A DNA stretch of 64,000 bases from Spongospora subterranea f. sp. subterranea (GCA_049724395.1 JAUGWO010000224.1:37981-101980), one strand, 5' to 3'. Numbered from the stretch's first letter, positions 48,201 through 61,500 are shown. Notes: generated by a model not told the origin, from the letters alone. Program-made: numbers and translations.

Positions 48201-48425
48201 GAAAAAATGCTGGATAGCCTGATAAATTCCAGAAGGCAGTGCAACGCCTGAGCGTCTCTACAGTTGCGGAATTGCGAGATTGCTAATTAGTCTTCCTCCT
48301 TTTAATGACCCGTTTTGCGGTTCGTCGGGGCTTGAACTGCCACAAGGTGTTGCCGATTGTGATCAGTACAGGAGGTTCAGAGCTCCTCAGTGACAGTTTG
48401 TGGGAACATCTCAAAATTGCAATAA

Positions 48426-51309
48426 TTATGTGTTTTGTAATAAGTCGTTCCATGATTCGACCAGCGACGCCAAAATTGTCTCCGTTCCGATACGACTTTC
48501 ATTGTTATTGACAACTGGATCATCAATGATAGAGGCCGCATTATCAGCGTTGTCTGCTGTTAGAAAAGCCATCATAGTGTCAATATCGTTCGAGAAATCT
48601 TGCTTTCTTGCATTATCATTTTGTTGTGCCGAAAGACGCGCTTCCTTCGCATGTTGCCATGTTGAGGACAAATCCAGCGTTAGCATACGATCATTGGCGC
48701 ACACGGCATTACGCTCGAGAGACATGCAAGCATTTGGGGTCGTACACTCAGCGGAAGGAATACAGTCCTCTGAAAGCGTACAGGAACACCCGCCCTGAAG
48801 CAATGGTATTGGAATTAACGAGTGAGGACTGACGCTAACACCAGGAACTCGACGCAGTGTAAGGGGAATGAGGACAGCAGCACTTTGAACAGCATCGTAA
48901 AACTCCAAAGACGATCCAACCGGTGGCATGTGGAGCTCTCGACGAAGAAATGCATATAATTCAGATAAACACCACCATTGTGAGAGCTGTTCCGCTATGG
49001 AACTTTCATGCGTCGACATGAACTCGACAACCGCATTTGAAGCGATTGGCGTTTCATTTGGCCTAATTACTGGAGTCAGAACCGATAAAATTACAAGCAC
49101 AATTATGAATGAGGAGATGAAACCAACCGCATATGATAATGGAGGAGTAAAATCATGAACTATCTTTTACCTATGATCGACTTCATCTTTGGCAATAGCT
49201 TCCAAGGCCGGATTAAAGTCCACGAGGGTGTAGTGCTTCAGATTCGATCTAGCCAGCGACGGGGAAGGATTCTCTCCACAAGTCGAGGGACATGGTTCCG
49301 CACCACCTCCGGCACCTCTATCTTCATCGCCGTCGGGAGCTAATGAGTACTCACTGGCCCACACAGTCCCTGAAAGGCGGCATGCATGCATTAGGTATAG
49401 AGAGTAATAACCCGATGAAAATCAAACTGTAGACTTAACCGGTTAACACTACTGAAAACATTCGATATTCTAACAATACCTCTCCCAGACAACCGATAAA
49501 GTGCGAATTCGTTGAGGGTCGAAAAACCGATAGCGGCTCCGGCAAGATTGATATCTCGGAGTGGATCTAGAGATTGACATGGCGCAATACCAACAGCAAG
49601 GCCGTCTTCCTCCCTGGTTCTATAACGATACGCGTCAACCGTTCCTTGGTCATGCGAATATGTTAGTAGCGTATCACTCTCTGTAAACAATCAGAGCATC
49701 ATGATGGAGAAGTACGTTACAGAAGAATACCGAAACTATGATCGCGCTCACAAACAGAAACATAACACAGAAGGACACTATATATGATAGCAATGCGAAA
49801 AAACAATGAAACGAGTTGAACAATAATTCAGCAATATGGCATCAAGCACGGGACAGACCTTCTCCAGTAAAGGCACTCTCATAGAACAAAAACTCTCGAT
49901 GGGCACCAGCAGATCGATGACTGGCCCATTGGAGAAGTGGACGAGCCATAAATCTTTCATCATATATGCTCACGTGACCCCATGTGCCCACCACCAACTT
50001 GAACAGATGCGTTGGATGTCGCTTGAATCCCGTGATCAGCTCCGTTTGCGAAATTTGCTACAGGCGCAGGTCAGACAACGAGCAACGTCCAATGCAAATC
50101 CAGTATAGAAGAAATAGACTTATCGAAGTAAAATTAAAGAGCAGTTCGAATTGGGAAAGACCTCGATTACGCTGAAACAGAAACGGAAATCTGGGGCGTG
50201 AACCAAAAATCAAAAGGACATCGTTTAAAAAACAGAGTTTACATGTTCGTTACGGAAAGCACAGCGAACATCGACACGTTGTATACCACCCCAGGTCGCC
50301 ACGTTGAGGACCCGAGGATGGGACGAGTACGCCTGGCGCATCCAGAGACAATCGTTGGGAGCAACCTGAGCCGCATAGGTCGTAGACGCTGCAGAAGCAT
50401 CGTACAGGACCATCCTCCCGTCCTCACTGATCAGCGAACACTCATGCCAAATAGAAGGATTGGTAACAGCCGGGAACTGCCACTAACGTTAGAGATGATG
50501 GAACTCAATAACGCGTATTTTTCTGACCGGCCGGCCTCCAGGAGAGAGCTTGGTGATCTCCTCGAGCAAAGGGTCGAGGCAATCCTCGGTACGCAACGCC
50601 ATGATATGAGAGTGGGACTCAGTCGAGATCACCATCAACCGATCGACTCGTTTGATGCCCGACGATGGTTCCGATATATCCATAATCGAGGAATGAAACC
50701 TCCAACGATGACTATAAAAAAAACTCACATGTTGGTGAAAATGATGACAGAAAGAAGCGGAGCATATAAATGCATCTTAAAAAGAAATGAAAGTAGTGAG
50801 CCTTGACCTGTACATGAAACGGCGCAATTATGGTCTTTTCTTCCAGAGAATTGATAGTTTCGATTTGTGAAACACGAGCGACATTGACGCAATCCAGCAT
50901 GGGTCCGGTAGCAAATACAACGAATTCGGCAGGTGTCAATGTTGGTGAGACTGATGCAATTTGGGTGCAGACAACGCGAATGGCACTGCCTCGCCGATAC
51001 TCCTGACGTTCGTCGCGATGGAAGGAGATATCATCCAACAGTAAATCGCCAAGAAGCGGTAGTGGAATATGCTAAAGACGATGAGGAGTTGTCGGAGTCA
51101 GTGAAGAATAAGTTTACCAGACCGGGAAGCTTTTTGTGGAGATACTCGAATTGAGATTTGATGGAGGCCCGGATAGGTGGGATATTGACAATATCGACGG
51201 GCCAACGAAGGCGCTCATCCTGCAGGCGATGATCGATTTCCACGTTAGTGAACGTAGGGTGAACGGGGATCGATATTTGGAAATGGCGCCTGTCTGGACA
51301 CAAGACCAT
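48426..51309 (-). CDS. TAF1C/Rrn6-like RNA polymerase I core-promoter factor
   Basis: TAF1C (SL1) and Rrn6 (core factor) carry a beta-propeller and helical bundle and bind RRN3-loaded polymerase I at the rDNA promoter. The likely start is the ATG at 51309. Exons joined by 46-nt and similar introns give LQDERLRWPVDIVNIPPIRA, FEYLHKKLPGLHIPLPLLGD and FVVFATGPMLDC. DISEPSSGIKRVDRLMVIST, CLDPLLEEITKLSPGG and ECSLISEDGRMVLYD follow. The propeller has YSSHPRVLNVATWGGIQRVD (the family AHPRxLxVxDRxGVKxxD block), TGFKRHPTHLFKLVVGTWGH and VSIYDERFMARPLLQW (family DERFPxxPxLxW). LSGRGIVRISNVFSS resembles the FxLFQLSxxGD block. The C-terminal part (helical, WWCLSELYAFLRRELHMP) ends at 48426. A ~106-nt intron before PNETPIASNAV removes a hydrophobic stretch. 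Some joints are uncertain. Confidence 0.62.
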
Positions 51310-51425
51310 AAGAATAGAAATCACAAGGCGCGGGGAAATTACAAGACAGTCACGACCAAAATAGATAAGAAGAAACAATATGCCAGGTTTTGACAATCGT
51401 TTACTTTAACAACAAAACAAGAACC

Positions 51426-52118
51426 TCAAAACGGAAGCTGAACTTTGAAGCAAAACTTACCACGATCATGGACAAAGTTGCACGAATGACCTTCATTTCT
51501 TGAAGAAAAGTGCAACCCACCGTGAACACCAAAGTCAAGGTCAGTGTATGGCGATAAATGTGGAGGCCCAGAATGTTTAGGCAGTTCGGAGGCATGTAAC
51601 TGGGGCCAGGCCTCTTCATGCAATAATGAAATATGGGGAGGTGGTGGTGGTCTGGGCCGCTCCGATATTGGTAATGCGTCATGAACCTGAACAAAGAAAT
51701 TTGAGGTGATGGCTTTTAAAATAAGAATAAGTGACAGACGCTATACCGCTTTCAAATGTTTTGTTAACAACAACAGAGACCAGAATTTATCAGGACATAG
51801 ATCGCAGTGGAACTGCCGTTTGGCACCAGGTTCAAGGAGATATGGATGATGATACCGAAGATGTGATTTGAAGCGTTTCTCGTTGGTCAATATGCGGTCG
51901 CAAAACGGACATCGTACACGAGGTAGTAGGTGCTCTTTCATGTGGGCCCGCAGGCCGCACCTTCGACGAAACCGTTTCCCGCAATGACATTCTCTCCGAA
52001 GCCATCGTTCTCTCTCCTCAGAAGTCATTTCGGCTCCTGGATTTCGGGATGTTTCCTCGTCGGAGCCATTTTGGCTATGAAGTTCTTCATCCAAAACGGT
52101 TGGACCATCGAAGGACAT
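51426..52118 (-). CDS. C2H2 zinc-finger protein, two exons
   Basis: Exon 1 is 52118-51747 and exon 2 begins at 51686, joined in phase 0 by a 60-nt intron (gtatag...gttcag). After an acidic head (MSFDGPTVLDEELHSQNGSD) come three fingers: CHCGKRFRRRCGLRAHMKEH, CPFCDRILTNEKRFKSHLRY with HH, and CDLCPDKFWSLLLLTKHLK. Finger spacing is C-x2-C-x12-H-x3-5-H, and the third lacks its last histidine in the visible exon unless VHD across the intron supplies it. The second exon is Pro/His-rich (ISERPRPPPPPHISLLHEEA), with no fingers. Likely a DNA-binding regulator; target unknown. Confidence 0.7.
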
Positions 52119-52319
52119 AACACGGACGATCGGCAGCGTCGAAATGAGGTTTCCGTTAAAAAAACGAAGAAAGCTCTGAATGAAATCAGTAACGTAACCA
52201 ACTGTACTGACACGACATTTGGACGTGGCCTCCTGGTGACGATTTATGCGCAGTAACGCATAATACTGCCTACTGTAACTAATCTGCATGGTACACTAAC
52301 TGTCACTCTATCTTTATAT

Positions 52320-54260
52320 ACACCCTTGAACCCTTGGTTTACAGTACCGGTATGTATTTACTGTATCTAATCTCGAGTCGTCAGTATGGTAGTTGACTGT
52401 AGAGGGATACTGTTTTGATGCGCGCGACCATGGTACAGGCGAGTCTCGTTTATCCATCATGATCAATAAACGACACTCTTCTATCGACTCCATAGTCCTA
52501 ATTACGACGACTCGAATTTGTTCTCTCGCCTTTGCCACCGCGTTTGCAAGGGAAGTAAGTTAGAGCTAAATGATATATATTCTTACGTTTAGGTATGATT
52601 CGTCGAGTAAAGTAAAAGTAAGTATTAATCTTTCCATTTTTAACTTTTTATACATCTTTATTTTATGGATCTTAAAAAAAATAGTTTATTTTACTCGCAC
52701 AACAACTGAAGTAAAAGGTGGAGAAATGTCGATTTTTGGGTTTCGATTTACATTTCTGTGAAAAAAGCACGATTTTCCCCTAGATAACCTCGATTTTGCA
52801 TTTTATTTGCACGGCCTCTGAGCTATGGGGCGTTATGGTTCACTCTTTTGCCAGGTATAAGTACTCGTCGCTCCTGTTTGTTGTCAGGAACAAATATTGG
52901 CTGAAACCGCTTCCAACCGGGATTTGTCACAAATCCACATGTAGACTAGAAATTCCTCATAACATGAAACTTCAGCCACTACAAGTAATGATTCTAATTT
53001 GGACAAAAATCGGCTGGCGATAAGACAGCCCAAGATCAACAATAATTAATTCAGCTTTTCTTGATTCAAAACTCAACACCAGGCAGGAAAGAATCATCTG
53101 TTAACGGAGCAAGTTTTGACATTGATCAGGAGCTTCTTCTAGCAATTCGAAATCTGCCACTGTAGCGAAAAAAACAAGCCAATCAACTTGACTGACTTAC
53201 CCAGATTTCGGAAATCTTTTGAAATGACGATGCATCGCCTCATTGGCGCACTCGATATGTGAATATTCTCCATGATTCGAATTTTTTATTCACGCGAGGT
53301 TTCAAGTTTTTATCGTTGTTTCGAAAGGCTGCCTTTGTCAGCGTTAGAAGAATATGACGCGAACTGCTTTATACAGATGTTCAACTGGAGCGGCTCAGAA
53401 TCGTGCTTTCCATGATGTCATCGTCGCTGTTGCTACACAGGATGACTGTTTGCATTTGCTTCAATGGCCGATCATGGAGCCCTGGAGGATGCCCTTCGTG
53501 ATAAGATGGAAAATACTTTCCCTAACGAGATGGACATTACCTGATTGTGTTTTACCGCTGTCGTGAGTTTTCAGACCCCTTCGTTTGATACGAGGCAGTA
53601 TGCTGAATTGCTTCGCATACCGGGCTTCAGGTTAGCGCGATCAATGCAGCGGATTTTGAAGTGTCTAAGAATTCCCAAAGGAAACAACAACCACATTCTC
53701 CCGAGGCAAGTTCCGTCAATCTGCCGCGAAACATGTCGACGCACTGTTGTTAAGGATGACCGAGCTTCAAGTCATTCTCGAATGTCTCGGTTTGACAACC
53801 TTGTTCCTGAGGATCCGATAGAGCAAAACGATTGAAAAAATTCACAATCATCTGGTGGTATTCTCAAAATCATGTCCGAGATCATTCATCAAAATGTCGA
53901 CGACCTACGTAAGAAGACGTCCCATTGGTCAAATCAAGTTCTATAATCGAAAGACAATCGACTCATATGAACGACAAACGCCATCCCAAATCCGTTCATG
54001 CTGGACATTTATGACACGTGAAATTCAGTTTTTTGATCTCTGGATGTTGATTTTATACACCAGTTTTGTCCAGAACATCGTGATCGCGCACAAATCTCCT
54101 TCCAATCAGTACGGAACGGCACACACATTGAAGTCGTCTTCTGCCATTCTGGATACCGGTTCTGGAAGTTTGTTTGGGCCCCTCGCTTCATGGCCGATCG
54201 GGTCGCGTCGACTCCCATAATTTCGAGTCGCGACCGAATCTCTGGACGCGGCTGTTGATT
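52320..54260. other. Intergenic region, AT-rich, nothing identified
   Basis: Frames at 53354-53835 and 53855-54220 have weak helical character, perhaps decayed transposon sequence, but no motif to name. No RNA gene recognised. Confidence 0.3.
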
Positions 54261-54273
54261 TGTCGCACGTCCA

Positions 54274-55386
54274 ATGTCGCAGAAATTGATTCTTTGGATG
54301 TCGAAAAGCAGTGATCATCAGAACGGTGCGTATCTACATAAAGTAGACATAAGCTCAGCCCGCCGGTCGGCGCCGATCTTCCACAACGACTCGTGGACGC
54401 ATAATATTGCCGCAACTCTGCACTTGTTTCACCGTAATTACTCAAACATGACCTGTAACAGGTTGCGACTGATGCCGGAGGGGATGATGGCCAGCTCCGA
54501 TGATGATCTCCCACTGACACGTCCTGTCCCGTTAACGGCCATCTCTCTGGCCGAGTCCACATACCTACAGCGGACACGCGATGGTCAAGTCAACGTACGA
54601 ATCTTGGTGGGGCGCGACATCAATATTCGATCTTGGATCCAAACCAACGCTAATAATCCTTTACAACATGTCTTTGCCGAGGCTGAATTTCTCAACGGAC
54701 CGATATTGAACGATAGTACAATCGGTGATCTGTTCGTGGTGAAAGTCCAGACGCCCGCCCATTGTGGATTGGTCAAACAACTGTATCAGCAGTTGGCGCA
54801 CTTCGCTGGCCGCCATCGTTCTCGTCTAGAGGTTTTGGTCGGAGTCGATCTGATTGAACTGGGTCGGATTGTTCGCCCTGATGCGGTTCTCAACCTAATT
54901 GATAACTCCAATCACACCCCTCGGATTATCTTCGAAATCGAAATCCAAAACCGGACTCCCACCCATCTTCACGATCATTTCTTGAAACATTTCGACTCAT
55001 TTTTGCACGTTCATGTTGTTTTAGCGTTGAACTTCTATCGCCGTCCAACCGAGAGAAATGGCAGGAAGCCAGGGTTGACTGGCTTGGCTGCAGTGTATCG
55101 TCGCCATCGTGATGGGCATGTTGAAGTACGCGAATTCGTAGATTTCGGTGACGAACCGATGGATTTGGATATGATACAGGATCTGCCAGAAATGTTGGCC
55201 TTCGCATATCGTCGGGAATCGGCCGGTCGATTACAAAATGAGCTGTTCTACGGAACGGTCGTGATACGCAATGAGGACGTGTTCGGATCTGTTGGGAGTC
55301 CCAATGACGATCCGTTGGAGATTAATTTGGCTGGGATGTATTCGCAATTACAGGATGCGACCGCCACCGAATCCAGTCTATTTTAA
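54274..55386 (+). CDS. Uma2-like PD-(D/E)XK nuclease-fold protein, intronless
   Basis: A single open frame of 370 codons without introns, in contrast to most neighbours. The first ~75 residues (from 54274) are unlike the rest; internal ATGs at 54448 and 54478 may be the true starts. The core has VLVGRDINIRSWIQTNANNP, FAEAEFLNGPILNDSTIGDL, GLVKQLYQQLAHFAGRHRSR, LVGVDLIELGRIVRPDAVLN (the PD motif) and RIIFEIEIQNRTPTHLHDHF (ExExQ in place of ExK). LKHFDSFLHVHVVLALNFYR follows. Order and spacing of PD, a beta-hairpin, IFEIEIQ and a following helix match the Uma2/DUF820 type of restriction-endonuclease fold. The usual catalytic Lys is Gln here, so activity is uncertain. No transposon ends were seen around it. 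Confidence 0.5.
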   Translation: MSQKLILWMSKSSDHQNGAYLHKVDISSARRSAPIFHNDSWTHNIAATLHLFHRNYSNMTCNRLRLMPEGMMASSDDDLPLTRPVPLTAISLAESTYLQRTRDGQVNVRILVGRDINIRSWIQTNANNPLQHVFAEAEFLNGPILNDSTIGDLFVVKVQTPAHCGLVKQLYQQLAHFAGRHRSRLEVLVGVDLIELGRIVRPDAVLNLIDNSNHTPRIIFEIEIQNRTPTHLHDHFLKHFDSFLHVHVVLALNFYRRPTERNGRKPGLTGLAAVYRRHRDGHVEVREFVDFGDEPMDLDMIQDLPEMLAFAYRRESAGRLQNELFYGTVVIRNEDVFGSVGSPNDDPLEINLAGMYSQLQDATATESSLF

Positions 55387-55389
55387 ACT

Positions 55390-57380
55390 TCAAACGCAAC
55401 CCACTTTGATAAAAAACGCCCAATACCACCCAATTTCCATGAAACAAAGCTCCCAAATGTAGCATGAACCTAAATGTTTGAAAAAAATCTGCCCAGATTC
55501 TTGCCGATTATCAATACGGTCAGCGCTGAATGATCAATATTCGACCCACGCGGCGGCGGCGGATCCCAGGGGCCAAGTTAAACCAGCCATGCCAATTGTC
55601 GGTTGGTTGAAAACAGGCCCTCTGGCCTTTCGCTGATGGTTTCAACCTGCATTGAGCTAAAGTTTCTAGAGACCCTGGTGCTGAATTCCATTCCGATTGA
55701 AAACCGGAATTACGAAATATTTGATGCAGAAGAACAACCGACTTAATGCCAATGTGTGGATAAATGACGGGGACCGTCTGTTTCAGGAAACCAGATTTCT
55801 GGAGGAAAATTTGGCTTCATGTTTTGAAGCGAAGATGAGTCAGTTTTGCTCGAACATTCTAAACATCGGCTTCGGGCTGAATTTCGATTATTGCGTCGAA
55901 TATACGGCGGATAATGCAAAACAACCAACACGCACAATATCTTAACAATGAGCGACGATTCGGCACAAAACAAATGCTAGATATGCTGGACAAATCGGCA
56001 TCGCTGGCACTGATTGGTCGCCGAGTTTTGGATCTAAAATACAATAACTCCCAAGATGATATTAGGGAAAGCACAGTTTTTATATCGGCAAAATAAGCAA
56101 AAAACCACCTTAGGGATTGGCTGTCTGAGTTTCTGGAGACACCATTTTGTCCAGACACCTGAAAACTTTTTCAATGTTGCTCAAATAATAACGAGAGGCA
56201 AACGTACGCCACACTCAGCTCGATTCTCAGCAACCGATCATTGAGCCTTGATATTTTCTCCCTCGTGGAGGCGTCTGAATCGCTGTCAAATCGGATTGGG
56301 AGAATTTACCAATTCGCTGACCAAATTTGTTGAGAAAGGAGACGATCTGAGACATGTTCACGTTGAGCATCTCAATGAACTCGCGCTGTTCCCAGTCCGC
56401 CTGGACACATTGATTTACATCAACTGTGTCCTCCATGTCCGAATTTCACTTTATCGCCGGAAATGTCAATGTCCATTGTCCTCCCCTGTTCATCCAAAAA
56501 TAAAGTTCGGCCTCTTTCGTTTCACGCGTCCCGAGACATTTTTCGGGACACGGTCCGGAGCTGAACGAATACTGTAGAGAAAACGAGAATGGAGCTGAGA
56601 AAGTCATGATTGGTTAAAACAATAGGAGCAACGAGCCTGTTGATGGCTGCTGTAATTGCTTGGTGAATGTCTCGGTTGTAAGTTGTTAACTTGGACGAAT
56701 AAGCGTTGCTGCTTCCAACACCATCATCGCCTGGTGCCACAGACATAATGCGATTGTGTCGCCATTGGGAAAACCAGATTGCCAAATAAGGTATAATTTT
56801 TTGCGACCATGCTACAACCTTACTCGGGGAGAGATCGTCGTCACGTCCATGTCATCGATTGCGTATGGTCATCTTCATGGTAATAAACACAGATAATTTC
56901 TGCAGCCAGACACCTTAGAAGCCGAATGGTCAATTTTTCTAATATCGATTGCACCCAAATAAAATTAAAGCACCAACTAAATCATGAAGGTGGTTCATCA
57001 GTCCGACAACGAGGACGCCCAATCGCAGGTTTCGGACCCAGGATTTCCACGCCAACCGCGACGCCTCGCTCGAGATTCGGGAATCTGAGCTTCTATCCGG
57101 ATGATGACAACCCGTCCCTTATTCTGGCAATGGCTCGGACGGATGATCAGTTTCAGGAATACTACACAGACTGATGGATCGCTGGGTGTAATTATCTTGA
57201 ACTCGGGACTGACTTGTTCGATTGAGTAAGCAATGGAGTGCCGCTTGGTGCTGCCCAGGGGCGATGGGGCGTCATCGTTGGATGAATCACCTAAAGAATT
57301 GTAGTTATTTCAAGATGGTGCTCAATATTAGAATAAATGTATGATGCGGCTCCTTAGGTGTCTGACTGCAAAAAGTTAAC
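55390..57380. other. Intergenic region with short unassigned frames
   Basis: Frames near 55697-56100 and 56227-56436 suggest helical peptides (for example VEKGDDLRHVHVEHLNELAL on plus), but no family was recognised and no splice model was convincing. 56920-57240 has faint retroelement-like sequence. Confidence 0.3.
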
Positions 57381-57389
57381 AGCGTTCAT

Positions 57390-58480
57390 CAAACATTAAT
57401 CGGATGAGGGGGCGGGCCAATCCTCGTCGTCATCTCGGAGTAAGCCCCAGTTACGTCGAAGAGGCAACAAAGGCCAGGTTCGACGTCAAGGGCGGGCTGT
57501 GTGGCCAGAGGGTGCTGCGCTCGACGTCAAGCTGTTGTGGTGTTATTTTAACAAACCAAAGCGTCATATGCAGTTTTGCATGTTGAAGACCACTGTAAGG
57601 TCTGTCGATATTTTGCAAATAGAAGTTATACGTGTTGTCGATTTAACCCAGGTTCAACTCTAATGCCGAACCATTAAGGTCTCCGGATCTCATTATCAGC
57701 GATAGTTAATACGCCCTTGTTCATCCTAGATTCTGGCTAATCCTAGTACCAGTGATTTGTTCCCACAACCAGCTCCGCGTTCCCGAACAGCTCTGGATTG
57801 TTTGGCGCCACAAATGCAATGGTCAATGAAATGCGTTGGTGGAACGTGATGAAGGATTCTGACAGAGTTTATTCAACTTGAAAAAAGATTAATGCCAAAT
57901 AAAATTGAACTATTCTTCTGGCAGATTGAAAGACTCGAGCTGGGAAAAAGTAATTGATCTGATCCTCTAAGTTTACCAGTACCAATAAGACCTCCATTTA
58001 AAATTAGCGAAATTCAGCGGCACAAGAGAAAACCAGTACACTGAAGAATAGAATTGATAGGGAGAAAGGGATTGTTACCACAGATGGCATCGTATTGTGA
58101 ACGAGGTATGACACAGCAATGATGATGGTTGATCAAGTTGAATGCCCATCCTCAAACAACGAAACTGTGAACCGTATCATTGTGAGATGATATTCCCACC
58201 AATTTCACCAAGAATTACTCATCGTGCACATGGAAGAACAGGCCAAGTTTCCGAGCGCATCGTGTTGAGTCAATCAAGCAATGGTTTGTGCTTTACCACC
58301 TAAAGATTATAGCGATGTTGATTTGAAAGAGGTGTCTGATTTGAGAATGTGGTAAAACTGCTGATGTTTTAGACTTGTGGTCTTATGCGCGATACTGATG
58401 ATCATCGTGATCCGAATTGGGCAACATTAAGCGATTATCTTGACCGTATCACGACAGATCGAAACCGCTGGCGACCTCGC
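57390..58480 (+). mobile_element. Possible Ty1/copia fossil, gag-protease part
   Basis: A zinc-knuckle-like block near 57530-57590 is followed about 120-150 bp on by a protease-like FILDSG block, the order expected for copia-type gag and protease. The rest is decayed beyond recognition. It abuts the 3' end of the ankyrin gene. Confidence 0.3.
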
Positions 58481-58572
58481 AATATGTGTTTGGCGACAAA
58501 CCGAAATCTACTGTTATCCAACGTGGACCGAGTAAAATCTGCCTAAAGAGCGGTAGTTTTATACAATGCAGT

Positions 58573-61500
58573 TCAAGGCCATTGGTTTATCAAAGTTTTG
58601 CTTTGCAAAAGTTCAACAATTGTGGCGGCGATTGGTGTACTGTTTGCCCTCTTCTTCTCAATAGCCAGCTCAAGCGCTGTCTCCCCATCAGACTCGATGG
58701 AGCGGAAGCGCCTTTTTTTCAAGAAAACCCGAACCAGATCGACTCTGCATTTTAGTCAGATTAGTCAATCAATTAAAGGTGGTTGATCAGGCCTGATTTG
58801 CCCAACCGCTGTTGCGAAACTGCCAAATGTAGAGCAGTTTTGCCAGACGTGTTTTGAATGTTAAGTAGTCGTTGGTCCCACGTTCAAAGAAACTGTCTTG
58901 CAGTTTCTATGAAATCAATTCAGCGATTTCGATGTTTCAGACATATGTGTGAACATGGACCGGCCACAAAGACTCAACAATCCACCAAAGAACCCACACC
59001 GTCTCTTCAGGTTATTCTGCCACACCTGACGGAGAGCCTTTGCTTCAATTATATCGATTACGATCTGCTCACTTCTGTGAAATATAAATCAAATCTTCAG
59101 ACAATATATCGAAACTCGATCAGTATACAGGTTATGCTCTACTGCAACGTGCAGAACTGTATTGTTATAATAGTTAAGAGCCTTGGGATTGGCGCCTCTA
59201 TCCAACAAATCCTTGATGACGTGTTCCCTAACAAATCATTTTTATTGAGATGATGATCATTGTCAAATACGACTTAAGACCAACCTATTATATATAGCAG
59301 CTTTATGGAGAAAAGTGTCTCCTTAACTGTTGTGGTGGTTGATATCCATGGTTTTGATGATCGAAATAATGAATTCGTCTGTCCTGTGAGCAATTCCAAT
59401 CATGATTGAATAATTGATGCAGATTGAGCAATTTACATGAACCCAAACATATTGAAATGCAAGAGTGTGTTCCCATCATTATCCGCTACGTGCGGGTCAG
59501 CACCACTTTCCAACAACAGTTGGACGATTTGGCGACTGCGACAAAACCCCATTATTGACGGTTCACATCCAGACAGTAAAATTTGCCAACCGCGAAAAAA
59601 GAAACGCTGTTAAGAGAGCAGTTTGACCCTGATGGTTCCTCAGATTGATGATTTCGCAGGCGCCAATCTGTCTATGCGATGAATTCAGTGACTTGAATGA
59701 GCTAGATTCCACATTTGAGCGGATACCGATCATCATTATTCCCTTCTCCTTTCAAACACCCAGAAATTTGGGTGAATCCATTCGAACCCAGAATATCGAC
59801 CGCCTTGGGCCGCGCCGCATCAAATATATGAACGAGTATCTGCTTTCTTCTGTGAGATTCCAATCAGATACCATAGTAATAGCAATTGAACAGCATACAC
59901 GCCACTGATTATTCCACGATGCAGTGCTGTGTTTCCAGAATTATCAGCAATAGCAGGATTGGCGCCTTTATCCAACAGATACTTGACCATTACTTCACTA
60001 ACAAATCAGTTGAATTGAAGGGCTGTTCAGAGTCCAACGCAAATCAAGTCCAACCGATGAAGCCTAATAGCAAGATGGAGAATTGTGGACCCATCACGGT
60101 ATCGGTGGTTGACATCAACGTTCTGTATCATTGAGATGAAGTTTTCGTCGGTCCTGTGTTCACCTCAGGAATTATTTGAAATTGTGAGATTTCATCAATT
60201 TACATCTCGTTGTAATAAATTGGCCATAGGTTATACATATTCGTTATGGTGGGATCGGCACCATTTTCCAACAGAATTTGAGCGATCTCAGCACTGTTAA
60301 TAAGAAAAAAGCTGAAAGAGCTGATGAGACGTAGACAGTAAATTTAATCAACCTAAGGTCAGCTGCCATAAAAAAAGCAGTTCGCCCGTCATGGGCCTGC
60401 AAATTGATTATTCCATCGCCTGACAGATTAAGTACTTCAATAACAAGGTCTTTGTTTCTGTGAGATCAAATCAGCCACTTAAATGTGCTGGATTCACATT
60501 AAGGCATATACAGGCCACGATCAATCAATCTGTGAATTATACTCGCATAGAAGCGTTCCGTCATGCCACGTTGGAACAGAAGGTGAGATGGTTTTGGCCT
60601 CCCCGCATGAATGATATGAATGACGACCTGCTGACTTCTGTGAAATTTCAATCAGAATCCATGGTATATTGAAATATTAGTGCAGAATACAGGCCATGCT
60701 TTATTGCGAGGTGCAGTGCTGTTTGGCCTTGGTCATCAGCAATGATGGGATTGGCACCTCTATCCAACAGATCCTTGACCACAACCTCCCTAAAGTACCA
60801 GTTTTCTTGTGGCGCTGATCTGTGTCAGGAACAAGAATACGACCAACCGTTTACATTTTATAGCAGTTTGGAGGAGTGTCGCCCCATCGTGGTTCCGGTC
60901 GTTGACATTTGAAAAATGTTGTATGCATGAGAGAATGAATTCGTCTGTCCTGTGAGCACATCAGTGAAACCTTTGATGATTGGTGAGATTTGGTGCATTT
61001 ACAATGCAGATGGGATATTGATATGAAATAGAGTGTTCCCATAATTATCCGCAATAGAGGGATCGGCCCCGTTGTCCAACAGAATCTGGACGATATGAAA
61101 ACTGTGGAAAAGGAAGTCAAATTTGATGGCGCAAATAAGAAGTAAACAGTAGATCTGGACCAACCTATGACAAATAAGTGCCTGAAAGATAGCAGTTTCC
61201 CCATCATTGTTCCTGAAATTGATCATATCCGATGTCGCTCCATGATGGGCACATGGACACCTGTGACATCAAATCAGCGACTTCAATGATTTCGACAGAC
61301 CAGTTAACACTATACAGGTCATTATGAATTATTCTGCCAGTTGAACACACAGAAGGGTCCCTCTTCCCATTCTGGTCCAGAATATCGACCGTTTTGGGCC
61401 TCGCCGCATCAATTATATTTATAATGATCTTTTTACTCCTGTGAGATCTCAATCAAATGTGTTCGATAACAAGATAGAGCAGTTTACAGGTTATTCTTTA

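Noticed and set aside
48426-49160. Type I membrane protein with hydrophobic segment
   Set aside because: The hydrophobic stretch lies in a likely intron; splicing continues the TAF1C-like reading in phase.
49836-50806. Plus-strand frames opposite the TAF1C exons
   Set aside because: The minus-strand reading has conserved propeller blocks joined by in-phase introns; the plus-strand frames have none.
54009-54577. Minus-strand frames near the Uma2-like gene
   Set aside because: They lie opposite a long intronless plus frame with recognisable motifs and have no motifs of their own.
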